A stretch of 64,000 nt of DNA from an uncultured Spirochaetales bacterium. GTDB lineage: Bacteria; Spirochaetota; Spirochaetia; Sphaerochaetales; Sphaerochaetaceae. The position numbers and the translations under genes were made by a program. The notes under the pieces are model-generated. The model was not told the DNA's origin. It saw only the letters and a list, made by a program, of their open reading frames with translations, and searched no databases. Location: positions 37,615 through 101,614 of the forward strand of contig CASENB010000021.1 in NCBI GenBank assembly GCA_949289305.1, in the 5' to 3' direction. Shown here piece by piece: positions 1-9,165 of this stretch (position 1 is the first letter of the stretch; the number at the start of each line of letters is the position of its first letter).

Positions 1-8
1 AATATCTA

Positions 9-551
9 TTAATAGTTCTTTCCAACTAATTCAAAATATGCCTGAGGATGTGCACATACAGGGCATACTCCAGGAGCAGCCTTTCCTACGTGGATGTGTC
101 CGCAGTTTCTGCACTTCCAGATCATCTCTCCGTCTCTGCTGAATACTAAGCCGTTTTCGACGTTCTCTAGGAGCTTGAGATATCTCTCTTCGTGCTCTTT
201 TTCGATCTTTGCAACACCTTTAAATAGAGCTGCAATCTTTGTAAATCCTTCTTCCTCTGCTTCTTTTGCGAATGTTGCATACATATCTGTCCATTCGTAG
301 TTCTCGCCAGCTGCAGCATCCTTTAGGTTTTCTGCTGTTGAAGGGATGTCTCCGCCTTCCTGTAGAAGCTTGAACCAGAGCTTTGCGTGCTCTTTTTCAT
401 TGTCTGCTGTCTCTAGAAATAGAGCTGCGATCTGCTCATAGCCCTCTTTCTTTGCTTTTGAAGCATAGTAAGTGTACTTGTTTCTTGCCTGGCTCTCACC
501 AGCAAACGCAGCCTGAAGGTTTTTTTCAGTCTTTGATCCTTTTAGTTCCAT
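9..551 (-). CDS. rbr: Rubrerythrin
   Basis: Non-haem di-iron peroxidase that reduces hydrogen peroxide in the cytoplasm of anaerobes. The 180 residues have the classic two-domain layout. Residues 1-140 are a ferritin-like four-helix bundle with the diiron glutamates in GESQAR, DNEKEH, EAEEEG and IEKEHEE. The C-terminal rubredoxin-like domain has two Cys pairs, CRNC and CPVC. The start is set by an AGGAG ribosome site a few bases before the ATG. It begins three bases after the stop of the Fur-family gene, so the two are almost certainly cotranscribed and peroxide- or iron-responsive. Family assignment is very secure; in vivo substrate and electron donor are inferred from the family. Confidence 0.96.
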   Translation of the reverse strand: MELKGSKTEKNLQAAFAGESQARNKYTYYASKAKKEGYEQIAALFLETADNEKEHAKLWFKLLQEGGDIPSTAENLKDAAAGENYEWTDMYATFAKEAEEEGFTKIAALFKGVAKIEKEHEERYLKLLENVENGLVFSRDGEMIWKCRNCGHIHVGKAAPGVCPVCAHPQAYFELVGKNY

Positions 552-554
552 ATA

Positions 555-953
555 TTACTCCTTTGACCTACAATCTGTGCAGGTGCCTTCAAATATTAAT
601 TGATAGGAAGATAAATTAAAGTCTTTATCATCCATCACTAAAGCCTCTTTTAACACATTATCGTTTAAAGACAGAGATACATCGAATATTTTACCACAGT
701 TTTTACACTTTGCGTGAAAATGGGGATTAATATTCTTATCGTATCTGTCAGAACCACATCCGAGTTTAGGAACCCTTTTTATAAGCCCTTTTTCTTCTAA
801 AGAACTTAAGTTCCTATATACAGTCGCTTTTGATATATGAGGAAAATTTTCATGTACTGCGTTATATACTTCTTCAGCAGTAGGATGTCCCATCATGTTT
901 ATCAAAGTGTTATATGTAACTTCCTTTTGTAGTGTCTGTCTTACCTGTTTCAT
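555..953 (-). CDS. Fur-family regulator, probably PerR-type
   Basis: 132-residue ferric-uptake-regulator family repressor. An N-terminal winged helix (about residues 1-80, with HISKATVYRNLSSLEEKGLIKR as recognition region) is followed by the dimerisation domain with the metal-binding PHFHAKCKNCG segment. The structural zinc site is formed by CKNC and the C-terminal CTDC. Its placement directly upstream of rubrerythrin argues for a peroxide sensor (PerR) rather than an iron-uptake regulator, but Fur, PerR and Zur cannot be separated by sequence alone. Two Fur-like palindromes lie immediately upstream of its start, which suggests autoregulation. No strong Shine-Dalgarno is visible before the ATG. 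Confidence 0.9.
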   Translation of the reverse strand: MKQVRQTLQKEVTYNTLINMMGHPTAEEVYNAVHENFPHISKATVYRNLSSLEEKGLIKRVPKLGCGSDRYDKNINPHFHAKCKNCGKIFDVSLSLNDNVLKEALVMDDKDFNLSSYQLIFEGTCTDCRSKE

Positions 954-963
954 AATCTTTAGC

Positions 964-1006
964 GATAATTGTTATCAATAAGATACATTTATTGATAACA
1001 ATTGTC
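964..1006. promoter_or_regulatory. Two Fur/PerR-type operator palindromes
   Basis: GATAA-TTG-TTATC at 964-976 is a perfect palindrome. GATAA-CAA-TTGTC at 994-1006 is nearly perfect. Their centres are 30 bp apart, about three helical turns, and both lie just upstream of the Fur-family start at 953. GATAAT-type inverted repeats are the usual Fur/PerR targets, so autoregulation of the regulator-rubrerythrin operon is inferred. The second box touches the last codons of the downstream-lying PfkB gene. Confidence 0.7.
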
Positions 1007-2003
1007 AATAAGAAGTTGGAAAATTAGATTCAAGATAATCTCTTAGCTCTTTGCTCTTATTCTCATTGAACTGAGCTCCTATCTGACTTATGATCTCTCC
1101 AGCAAGAAATGAAGCTATTTTTCCTGAATCTGAGACGCTGTATCCTTTTTCTACTCCATATAAAAATCCTGCAGCATACGTATCTCCTGCTCCTGTTGTA
1201 TCTACAGGCTTGCTGCTTCCGTATACCGGTATTTCAAATATCTCTCTATTTTTAGATATGTAAGATCCTTTTTTACCATTTTTTATAGCTGCAACAGGGC
1301 ATAGCTTTCCAATGCTTTTCGCACATTCATATGCATCGTAATTATCTATTAGGAATCTTGCTTCTTCGCTATTTGCAAATACAATATCTACATACTCGGT
1401 TATCAGATCGAAGAATGTTTGTCTGTAACGTCCTACTGCAAATGGGTCTGCTATATCGAATGCTACTAGAAAACCATACTCTTTTTTCTTTTCAAGAACT
1501 TTTCTTATTGCCCTTTTCTGGCTTTCTGTATCAAACATGTAACCTGTAAAATAGAAAATATCTGCATTTTTTACGCTTTCAAGATTTACATCTTTGCTAT
1601 CGAAATTTCTATTTGCACCTAAATAAGTACACATAGTCCTTTCTCTGTCTTCTGTTATAAGTATTATTGACGTACCTGTAGGGGAGTCATTTTTTACAAG
1701 TTCGTCATGAACGGAAGTCTCCTTAAGTCTTGCCTTATACATATCTGCCATTTCATCTTTTCCTATTCCTCCCGCTAGATATGTTTCAACTCCGAGACAT
1801 TTTAAAGTGACCATCGTATTAGGACATGAACCACCGCATGAATATTTAATTTCTTTCTTCTTTAAATATGTGATTATCTCTTCTCTTTTATCTTCATCAA
1901 TTAAATTCATTGTTCCTTTGAAAAGAGAGAGATTTTTTATGTCTTCATCCTTTACGAAACAAAGCAGATCTATTAAAGGGTTTCCAATTCCATATACCGA
2001 CAT
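1005..2003 (-). CDS. PfkB-family carbohydrate/nucleoside kinase
   Basis: Cytoplasmic ribokinase-family kinase of about 332 residues. Signature features are the N-terminal GNPLIDLL, the substrate-binding region GGSCPNT and the C-terminal DTTGAGD motif with the catalytic Asp and anion hole. The overall look is that of the adenosine-kinase-like branch often annotated as adenosine or sugar kinase. The start is taken at the internal ATG (MSVYGIG), because a TATAAT -10 box at 2010-2015 sits six bases before it. That would give a leaderless message; the longer ORF start lies upstream of the likely transcription start. Exact substrate is unknown. Confidence 0.88.
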   Translation of the reverse strand: MSVYGIGNPLIDLLCFVKDEDIKNLSLFKGTMNLIDEDKREEIITYLKKKEIKYSCGGSCPNTMVTLKCLGVETYLAGGIGKDEMADMYKARLKETSVHDELVKNDSPTGTSIILITEDRERTMCTYLGANRNFDSKDVNLESVKNADIFYFTGYMFDTESQKRAIRKVLEKKKEYGFLVAFDIADPFAVGRYRQTFFDLITEYVDIVFANSEEARFLIDNYDAYECAKSIGKLCPVAAIKNGKKGSYISKNREIFEIPVYGSSKPVDTTGAGDTYAAGFLYGVEKGYSVSDSGKIASFLAGEIISQIGAQFNENKSKELRDYLESNFPTSY

Positions 2004-2030
2004 ACCAAGATTATAACATATATAAACCAT

Positions 2031-2482
2031 TTTCTCTCTATTTTATAAAAGCTTGAACCTTTTAAATTTTGACACACCATATATGGTTTTTTTAGAGTTT
2101 TCCACAGGTTTTCCACAAGGGTGTGAAAAACTCGTGGAAAAGTAATAATATAAGAAAAATCAAGTGAAATCTTTTTTATTTTATTTTAAATATTAATTTC
2201 TTTTATTGTATATGTTTATATTGTTTTAATATAATTGGTTTTTAATAAAACTTATATAAAAATCAAAGTGGTGGAAAAAAGATGAAAATAGGTAATTTTG
2301 AGTAGTTTTTCACAGGTTTTCCACAAAATTGAACACTTGTTGAATTTTTAAATAATTCTTAATATTTATTTGAATTACGTAAAAACAGTAATAAATATTA
2401 ACACACCAGATATAGCGTTTGTTATTTTAATAACTAATAGCAAACGATATATCTTGTAAAAAATATGAGTAATTTCTTTTTA
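2031..2482. other. AT-rich noncoding region with DnaA-box-like repeats
   Basis: About 450 bp without a gene. TTTTCCACA occurs at 2098-2106 and 2109-2117 in an 11-bp tandem step. Inverted relatives follow at 2122-2130 (minus TTTTTCACA) and 2133-2141 (minus TTTTCCACG). A second tandem pair is TTTTTCACA at 2306-2314 and TTTTCCACA at 2317-2325. These resemble the DnaA box TTATCCACA. About 160 bp between the clusters is almost pure A/T, as expected for an unwinding element. This could be a replication origin or a DnaA-titration/regulatory site. No dnaA or dnaN gene is in the window, so origin identity is unproven. Confidence 0.5.
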
Positions 2483-3214
2483 TCAATAATTTAAAAGAGT
2501 CTGAATAGCAGATATAGCATAAATTGCTGCGGTTTCACTTCTTAATATGTTTGTTTTTAAAAGAACTGCAATCGCACCTTTTTCTTCTGCATATCTGACT
2601 TCTTCATCTGAAAAGCCCCCCTCAGATCCTATGAAACATGATATTGCAGTATCTTTATTTATACCTGAAAGAGCTTCTTTTATGTCTTTGCTATTGCTTA
2701 AAAGGCTTTGATGAAGAATTAAAATTCGTCCTTCTGCATTATCAATCGCATCTTTGAAAGTTTTTACTTCGTTTATTTGCATCGTTTTTGCGCCAGATTG
2801 CTGTACTGCCTCACGTCTTATAAGGCTAAGACGTTCTTCATCGTGTTCTGATAGCATTTTAGTTTGGGTAAATGAAGATGAAAAGAAAGTGATGCTGCTT
2901 ACCCCTGTCTCTTGAGCCTCCCTTACAACTTTCTCGTTCTTCTTTCCTTTCATAATCCCCTGATAAAGATCTATTTTCTGAAAATGTCCGTCAAAAGATG
3001 GCATCTCATCTAAAAACGTATCCTCATTGCTTATTACTAAAGATAATACGTTTTTTATAAGGACTGCATCATATAGAGTTTCTTTCTCATCTTTTGCTTT
3101 AAAAGTGACTCCATCTTCTATTCTTAGGACATTTTTTAAGTAATTTTCTTCTTTTTTAGATAGTTCGTATAAACCGTCTTTAATCTTTTCTTTCTTTATT
3201 AAAAGCACTCTCAT
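2483..3214 (-). CDS. rsmE: 16S rRNA (uracil-1498-N3)-methyltransferase
   Basis: RsmE methylates U1498 of 16S rRNA using S-adenosylmethionine. The 243-residue protein has a PUA-like N-terminus followed by a SPOUT knot. Conserved stretches are KGKKNEKVVREAQETGV, RREAVQQSGAK, the SAM-loop IGSEGGFSDEEV and the trefoil-knot ending LRSETAAIYAI. Length and order are typical. Its start overlaps the stop of ctpA by four bases (ATGA), so it is translationally coupled as the second gene of a ctpA-rsmE operon. Confidence 0.95.
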   Translation of the reverse strand: MRVLLIKKEKIKDGLYELSKKEENYLKNVLRIEDGVTFKAKDEKETLYDAVLIKNVLSLVISNEDTFLDEMPSFDGHFQKIDLYQGIMKGKKNEKVVREAQETGVSSITFFSSSFTQTKMLSEHDEERLSLIRREAVQQSGAKTMQINEVKTFKDAIDNAEGRILILHQSLLSNSKDIKEALSGINKDTAISCFIGSEGGFSDEEVRYAEEKGAIAVLLKTNILRSETAAIYAISAIQTLLNY

Positions 3215-4635
3215 ATCTCTTTACCTAAGAAAGCAAGGGCTTCCTGCAGAACTTCATCATAGTCTACAAGTACGACAGGGCGTTCATCATAGTTCATTTC
3301 ATAGTAGTATTGATTTCTTATTAATAGCGTTAATAAGGATTCTGGCACTCCAGAAGAAGAGTATGTCAATGTGAAATTCTCAATGTTCTCTATACTGTAT
3401 TCAGGGTGTTCTTCAATATATTTTTCAAGTTCACCGCTTTCTAGGAATTTTTCATAGTTTTCAAGTTCTTCTTCGCTGTATTCTATTTCATCTATTTCGA
3501 TATCAGGTATTATTCCTACTTCGTGTATGCTGCTTCCATTCGGCGTATAATAGTTCGCATCAGTAAAACATATGTATCCGCCGTTATAAGGAATTACGCT
3601 CTGTATTATACCTTTTCCAAAGCTCTGATTTCCTATTACGGTTGCTCTGGTATTCTCTTTTAATGCAGCTGTCATTATTTCACTTGCACTGGCAGTTCCG
3701 CCGTTAATCAGGATTACAATTGGAATATTATTGTCTATTATTGTATTTCTATCTGCATAATACGTTGTGTCTTCTATTCCAGATCCTTCTTTATATTTTA
3801 CACTTACAATAATGCCTTCAGAGAGAAACATATCGCTGATAGCCTGACTCGTATCTACTGTTCCGCCTCCGTTATTTCTTAAATCAATTATAAGGCTTTT
3901 TATTCCTCTGTTTTTTAGATCTTCTAATGCACTTAGCGTACTATCTGCCGAACTTTCATTGAACATATATAAATGTAGATATCCAACGTCGTCATATATC
4001 ACATCATATGACAAATTAGGTGTTACTACGTGTTCAGGCATAAGATTCAGTTCAAATGTGACTCCATCCCTGTAAACTCTTAAGTTAAGTTCTTCTCCCT
4101 CTGTTCCTCTGAGCATTCTAGACGCTTCTGTCGCATTTAGACTGAATACGCTCTCCCCGTCTATATGGCTTATAAGATCGTTTGCTCTAAGGCCTGCTCT
4201 GTCTGCTGGACCTCCTGGAAATGGGCTTACTATTTCAAGCATCCATGTCTCAGGATCTTCGTAATCGGCATAAAGAGGATTCATTTTCGTCACATATGTT
4301 CCTATTCCAACATATTCGCCTTCATACTGTTCGCTATAGTCTTGCATATCCTCTGCTTTTACGTAATATGAGTATCTGTCTCCAAGGGATGCGACCATCG
4401 CAGAAAGCAGGTTTTCAGCCATAACTTCATTGTCTATATCATATAAGTAATATTTATCTAAAAGCGCATATACGTTTGATAGTGAGTATAATATCTCGCT
4501 TATGTTTCTGTCCTCATTTTTTACCTCAATCGGTTTTGATAACGTGTTTTCTACTATTTTTTCGTTAACGCCGCCAGAAAAAACCGTACTGATTGCTATT
4601 AACGCTAATGCCAGAAATGTTTTTAATCTTTTCAT
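3211..4635 (-). CDS. ctpA: C-terminal processing peptidase, S41 family
   Basis: Secreted or periplasmic serine protease of the CtpA/Prc family that trims or degrades exported proteins. A signal-anchor (KTFLALALIAISTVFSGG) is followed by a helical segment, a PDZ domain (about residues 100-190, with GIGTYV and GGPADRAGL) and the S41 catalytic domain. The nucleophile is in NGGTASASE (about 316) and the general-base Lys in SFGKG (about 336). I start at MKRLKTF because a TATATT hexamer sits seven bases upstream; the longer reading adds 15 unlikely residues before the signal peptide. It is divergent from lgt with a 64-bp shared promoter region. Confidence 0.93.
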   Translation of the reverse strand: MKRLKTFLALALIAISTVFSGGVNEKIVENTLSKPIEVKNEDRNISEILYSLSNVYALLDKYYLYDIDNEVMAENLLSAMVASLGDRYSYYVKAEDMQDYSEQYEGEYVGIGTYVTKMNPLYADYEDPETWMLEIVSPFPGGPADRAGLRANDLISHIDGESVFSLNATEASRMLRGTEGEELNLRVYRDGVTFELNLMPEHVVTPNLSYDVIYDDVGYLHLYMFNESSADSTLSALEDLKNRGIKSLIIDLRNNGGGTVDTSQAISDMFLSEGIIVSVKYKEGSGIEDTTYYADRNTIIDNNIPIVILINGGTASASEIMTAALKENTRATVIGNQSFGKGIIQSVIPYNGGYICFTDANYYTPNGSSIHEVGIIPDIEIDEIEYSEEELENYEKFLESGELEKYIEEHPEYSIENIENFTLTYSSSGVPESLLTLLIRNQYYYEMNYDERPVVLVDYDEVLQEALAFLGKEI

Positions 4636-4699
4636 GAAAATAAATATAAAACAAAAAAGCCATCTTTTGTAGAACAGCATAAAAATATATACTCATTTC
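4636..4699. promoter_or_regulatory. Divergent promoter region for ctpA and lgt
   Basis: On the plus strand TATACT (4688-4693) ends six bases before the lgt ATG. On the minus strand TATATT ends seven bases before the ctpA ATG. Neither gene has a Shine-Dalgarno. With usual -10 to start-site spacing, both messages would begin at or beside the AUG, making this a back-to-back leaderless pair. The -35 boxes are weak by eye. Confidence 0.55.
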
Positions 4700-5701
4700 A
4701 TGGCCTTTTATATTAATTATCCAAGCTGGATAGACCCATATATAATAGATTCTCTTCCCATCCGATGGTATGCGTTAATGTATATAGTGGCATTTGCCAT
4801 AACTTATGTCTTATTTCGTTATCAGATAAAAAAAGATGGAAAATTGGTAATGAATGCAGATGAAAGCCAGAATCTTTTTTTCTATGCTATATTAGGGCTT
4901 TTAATAGGCGCAAGGGTTTTTTCTTGTCTGTTTTATAGTGATACAAGCTACTATCTTACTCATCCTTGGATGATGTTCTGGCCTTTTAGAAATGGGGCTT
5001 TTGTAGGCCTTCCCGGCATGAGCTATCATGGTGGTGTTATTGGATGTTTCATAGGCGGCTGGATATATTCAAAACGTTATAAGAAAAACATATTACAGAT
5101 AACTGACACAGTAATTGCTGGCCTTCCTCTTGGATATACGTTCGGTCGTATTGGCAATTTCATAAACTCTGAGCTTTATGGGAGGGTTACGACTTCAAAA
5201 ATAGGAATGATCTTCTATAATGCTGAACTTTTTAGTACGAACGAAGAGTGGGTTAGAGATGTTGCAGACAAGGTTGGAATAAGCTACTCCATTGGTGAGT
5301 ATGTAAACCTTCCACGATTTCCGACTCAGCTATTTGAGGCATTTTTTGAAGGAATTGTCACATTTTTAATACTTTTTTTCATTTTAAGGCCATTAAAAAA
5401 CAAAAAATACTTAAAACATGGAACGCTTTTTTCTGCTTATCTGATTCTCTATGGTATGTTCAGATTCTTTATTGAATATATGAGAGAACCGGATAGAAAC
5501 ATTGGATATGTAATAAGCCTAGCAGATGGATCTGACAATATTGCGCTGTTTACTTCGTTTTTAAATATTACAAAAGGTCAGGTATTTTGTGCCCTGATGG
5601 TCATTGCAGGAGTGTTTCTATTGGTATTTTTAAACGTTAGAAGGAGGAACGATGGAAAATCTGAAGTTAGAAAAGCTCAGACAAAAACTAAGAGAAAATA
5701 A
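4700..5701 (+). CDS. lgt: Prolipoprotein diacylglyceryl transferase
   Basis: Lgt transfers a diacylglyceryl group from phosphatidylglycerol to the lipobox Cys of prolipoproteins in the inner membrane. The 333-residue polytopic protein carries the family signature GRIGNFINSELYGRVT (about residues 151-166), the early SYHGGVIGC segment and the RFPTQLFEA motif in the second half. Seven membrane segments are expected. The C-terminus (KTKRK) is basic and cytoplasmic. Its last 50 bases overlap the start of the aminopeptidase gene, so the pair is an operon. Confidence 0.95.
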   Translation: MAFYINYPSWIDPYIIDSLPIRWYALMYIVAFAITYVLFRYQIKKDGKLVMNADESQNLFFYAILGLLIGARVFSCLFYSDTSYYLTHPWMMFWPFRNGAFVGLPGMSYHGGVIGCFIGGWIYSKRYKKNILQITDTVIAGLPLGYTFGRIGNFINSELYGRVTTSKIGMIFYNAELFSTNEEWVRDVADKVGISYSIGEYVNLPRFPTQLFEAFFEGIVTFLILFFILRPLKNKKYLKHGTLFSAYLILYGMFRFFIEYMREPDRNIGYVISLADGSDNIALFTSFLNITKGQVFCALMVIAGVFLLVFLNVRRRNDGKSEVRKAQTKTKRK

Positions 5702-7400
5702 TATCGATGCATTCTATATCACAGGATCTGATGCGCATTTAAGCGAATACGTAGCACCACGTTGGAAGAGCAGGGAATATCTTACGTCTTTTACTGGAAG
5801 CGCAGGATATGTAATCGTTACGATGAATGATGCTGTTCTATTTACTGACAGCCGTTATTTTATTCAGGCGAAAAAAGAGATAGAGAACACAGGCTTTATA
5901 ATGCTACGCCTTGAAACTGAAGATTTAGATCCGCTTTCATTTTTAAAGACAAAGCTAAAAAAAGACGATGTTGTTGCAGTTGAAAAAAGCGAGATATCAA
6001 TTAAGCAGTTTAAAGATATGTCCATCAGTCTTAAAAAAGATGGGATAAATCTAATTGCAACAGATGGGATAATCTCTTCAATCTGGCCTGAAAGACCTTC
6101 AGTTCCCTTTTCTAAAGTTAGAGATTTCAAGGCAGAATATGCGGGAAAAAGCAGCAGGGAAAAGATTGAAGAAGCAAGAGAAGAATTAAGAAGTGCAAAG
6201 GCCGAATGGACGCTTATTTCATCTCTTGACGATATTGCATGGCTTACAAACTTACGAGCAGACGATATTCCATATAATCCAGTTTTTTGTGCCTTCTTCT
6301 TCCTCTCTCTTGATGAAGCGATATTGTTTACTAATAAAGAGAGATTTGAGAGGCTTGATTCTTATGACTTTGAAATAAGAGATTATTTTGATGCTTATTC
6401 TTTAACAAAAGAGGATGTTAAAGGTATTGCCTACTACAATGATGAGAAGACCTCAATGTCTTTTTATCATCTCTTTTCTGAGAACGACATTACAGGACGC
6501 GATATCACAACAGATTTAAAAGCCTGTAAAAATGAAAATGAAATAAATGGAATGAAAAAAAGTCATAAGGAAGATGCTGTTGCCTATGTAAACTTCCTAT
6601 CTAAACTTTATAAGAATAAACCTTCTAATGAAATTGAGATATCTGAAAGGCTTGAAAAGGAGAGAAAAAGAAGAAAAGGTTATTTAGGACCTTCTTTTGC
6701 TCCAATTTCCGCTTTTAAAGAGAATGGCGCTATGTGCCATTACAGTGCGACAGAAGAGTCAAATAAAGTTATAGATACATCCTCTCTTCTTGTCTTAGAT
6801 ACTGGATCTCAATTTGAATATGGTACGACTGATATAACCCGAACACTACTCTTTGGAGAGGCTAAAGAGGATGAGAAAAGAGACTATACATTGGTTTTAA
6901 AAGGACATCTTGCACTCTCTAGGCAGAAGTTCATAAAAGGAACTAGGGGTGTACAGCTAGATATCCTTGCAAAACAATTTCTTTTTAACGATTATAAGAG
7001 CTTTTTTCATGGAACGGGACATGGCGTAGGATGTGCTTTAAACGTTCATGAAGGACCGGCTAGGATTTCTAGCGCGTTAATAGACGTGCCTCTTAAACCA
7101 GGCATGGTTCTCTCTGATGAGCCCGGACTATATAAGGAAGGTGAGTATGGAATCAGGATAGAAAACCTTCTTCTTGTGAAAGAGGATGAAGAAAGTCCTT
7201 TTGGAGAATTTTTTAGCTTTGAGGTTTTAACTCTTGTTCCTTATGAGAGAGATCTAATAGACGTTTCATTGCTTACAAAGGAAGAAATAGATCAGATTGA
7301 TACATATCACAAAAGGATATGGGATGAATTAAATGATAAAGTTGATGAAGATAGCCTTCCATATCTTAAAAAGGCTACTTCACCTATTTGTTACAATTAA
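5652..7400 (+). CDS. pepP: Xaa-Pro aminopeptidase (M24B)
   Basis: Cytoplasmic metallopeptidase removing N-terminal residues before proline. The 582-residue protein has the three-domain layout of long aminopeptidase P: two creatinase-like N-terminal domains, then the pita-bread catalytic domain. Metal ligands are visible in LVLDTGSQFEYGTTDITRT (two Asp), GTGHGVG (His), LSDEPGLY and IRIENLL (two Glu). The start lies inside the end of lgt. It is chosen because AAGGAGG at 5641-5647 is at ideal spacing, one of the clearest ribosome sites in the window. The C-terminal helix is the usual extension of this subfamily. Confidence 0.93.
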   Translation: MENLKLEKLRQKLRENNIDAFYITGSDAHLSEYVAPRWKSREYLTSFTGSAGYVIVTMNDAVLFTDSRYFIQAKKEIENTGFIMLRLETEDLDPLSFLKTKLKKDDVVAVEKSEISIKQFKDMSISLKKDGINLIATDGIISSIWPERPSVPFSKVRDFKAEYAGKSSREKIEEAREELRSAKAEWTLISSLDDIAWLTNLRADDIPYNPVFCAFFFLSLDEAILFTNKERFERLDSYDFEIRDYFDAYSLTKEDVKGIAYYNDEKTSMSFYHLFSENDITGRDITTDLKACKNENEINGMKKSHKEDAVAYVNFLSKLYKNKPSNEIEISERLEKERKRRKGYLGPSFAPISAFKENGAMCHYSATEESNKVIDTSSLLVLDTGSQFEYGTTDITRTLLFGEAKEDEKRDYTLVLKGHLALSRQKFIKGTRGVQLDILAKQFLFNDYKSFFHGTGHGVGCALNVHEGPARISSALIDVPLKPGMVLSDEPGLYKEGEYGIRIENLLLVKEDEESPFGEFFSFEVLTLVPYERDLIDVSLLTKEEIDQIDTYHKRIWDELNDKVDEDSLPYLKKATSPICYN

Positions 7401-7430
7401 GTATATTTATATCGATTAAGGAGAACTGAC

Positions 7431-9080
7431 ATGGTAGAACCATTGACGAAGAACGGAAAGATAAAAAGAAATGGTCCTGTGATGCTTGTCATCATGGATG
7501 GAGTTGGATACGGCAAATATAAAGATGGAGATGCAGTTGCTCAGGCAATGACAAAGAATTTAGATTCTCTTCTCTCATCATGCCCAAATACAAAACTTAA
7601 GGCGCATGGTCTTGCAGTAGGACTTCCTAGCGATGCAGACATGGGAAACAGCGAGGTAGGACACAATGCAATGGGATGCGGAAGGGTTTTTGCACAAGGC
7701 GCTAAGCTTGTAGCAAACTCAATTGAGTCCGGCGCTATGTATGAAGGCGATACATGGAAAAAACTCATTAAGAATGTAAAAGATAATGGCAGTACGCTGC
7801 ACTTTATTGGACTCTTATCAGATGGAAACGTACACTCTCATATCGACAATCTCAAGCACATGGTAGAAGAGGCTAAGAAAGAAGGAGTGAAGAGAGTAAG
7901 AGTTCATGCTCTCTTAGACGGAAGGGACGTAGGAGAGATGAGCGCATTAGACTACTTTGATCCTTTCGCAGATTTCTTAAAGGAACTCTCTAGCGACGGA
8001 ACATTCGACGCTAAAATTGCATCTGGCGGCGGAAGAATGGTAATTACTATGGACCGCTATAATGCAAACTGGGATATGGTAAGAAAAGGCTGGGAGACAC
8101 ATGTTCTCGGAGAGGGAAGATATTTTGAATCCGCTCATGATGCAATCGTAAAACTTAGAGAAGAGACAGGTGCAATAGATCAGGATCTACCTCCTTTTGT
8201 TATTGCAGAGAATGGAAAACCTGTTGGAACAATAGAAGATAACGACAGCGTTATTCTGTTTAACTTCAGAGGAGACAGAGCTCTTGAGATTACAAAGGCA
8301 TTTGAAGCTGAAGAACTTACTGAATTCGATAGAAAGAGACATCCTAAAGTAGAGTATGCTGGAATGATGGAGTATGACGGAGACTTGCACGTTCCTCATC
8401 AGTATTTAGTATCTCCTCCTTCTATCGACAGGACTTTGGCTGAATACCTATGCAAGAGCGGAGTAAAGCAGTTCAGTATTTCTGAAACACAGAAGTTCGG
8501 ACATGTAACATATTTCTTCAATGGAAACAAGAGCGGAAAGTTCGATGAGAATCTTGAAGAGTACGTTGAGATTCCATCAGATATCGTACCTTTCGAGCAG
8601 AGGCCTTGGATGAAGTGTGCAGAGATCACAGATCGCGTTATTAAAGAAATTGAAAGCGGAAAGTGGGATCTTATCAAACTTAATTATCCAAACGGAGACA
8701 TGGTAGGACACACTGGCGTATTTGAAGCAGTAGTATGTTCAATGGAAGCTATGGACATTCAGATTGGAAGGCTTAAAGAAGCAATTGAAAAAGCAGGCGG
8801 CGTAATGGTTGTAACTGCAGACCATGGAAATGCTGACGATATGTATGAGCATGATAAGAAAGGGGACGTTAAGAAGAAGGCAGACGGAGAGCCAAAATCA
8901 AAGACAAGTCATTCTCTGAACCCTGTTCCATGCATCATCTATGATCCATGCTATAACGGAGAATATTCAAAAGAGCTAAATGAAGGTCTTGGAATCTCAT
9001 CAATTGCTGCAACGCTAATGAATCTTTTAGGATATGATGCTCCTGCAGATTATGATAAGAGCATTATAAATCTGAACTAA
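7431..9080 (+). CDS. gpmI: 2,3-bisphosphoglycerate-independent phosphoglycerate mutase
   Basis: Glycolytic enzyme interconverting 3- and 2-phosphoglycerate with two Mn ions. It belongs to the alkaline-phosphatase superfamily. The 549 residues include the N-terminal metal site VIMDGVG, the phosphorylated Ser loop DADMGNSEVGHN (about residues 66-77), the substrate region LLDGRDVGE and the C-terminal metal motif VVTADHGNADDM. AAGGAG precedes the ATG. It is followed by a strong terminator at 9103. The long form with the GKIKRNGPV leader resembles that of other spirochaetes. Confidence 0.96.
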   Translation: MVEPLTKNGKIKRNGPVMLVIMDGVGYGKYKDGDAVAQAMTKNLDSLLSSCPNTKLKAHGLAVGLPSDADMGNSEVGHNAMGCGRVFAQGAKLVANSIESGAMYEGDTWKKLIKNVKDNGSTLHFIGLLSDGNVHSHIDNLKHMVEEAKKEGVKRVRVHALLDGRDVGEMSALDYFDPFADFLKELSSDGTFDAKIASGGGRMVITMDRYNANWDMVRKGWETHVLGEGRYFESAHDAIVKLREETGAIDQDLPPFVIAENGKPVGTIEDNDSVILFNFRGDRALEITKAFEAEELTEFDRKRHPKVEYAGMMEYDGDLHVPHQYLVSPPSIDRTLAEYLCKSGVKQFSISETQKFGHVTYFFNGNKSGKFDENLEEYVEIPSDIVPFEQRPWMKCAEITDRVIKEIESGKWDLIKLNYPNGDMVGHTGVFEAVVCSMEAMDIQIGRLKEAIEKAGGVMVVTADHGNADDMYEHDKKGDVKKKADGEPKSKTSHSLNPVPCIIYDPCYNGEYSKELNEGLGISSIAATLMNLLGYDAPADYDKSIINLN

Positions 9081-9102
9081 CAGATAAGACTTAAACAAAT
9101 AG

Positions 9103-9148
9103 CCCTTCAAGTTGTTATCATTTGATAGTAATTTGAAGGGTTTTTCTT
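9103..9148 (+). terminator. Rho-independent terminator after gpmI
   Basis: CCCTTCAA at 9103-9110 pairs with TTGAAGGG at 9133-9140, with an inner TATCA/TGATA pairing, followed by TTTTTCTTT. It sits between convergent gpmI and the 9166 gene and may act in both directions. Confidence 0.85.
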
Positions 9149-9165
9149 TGAGGTTTTAATGTATT

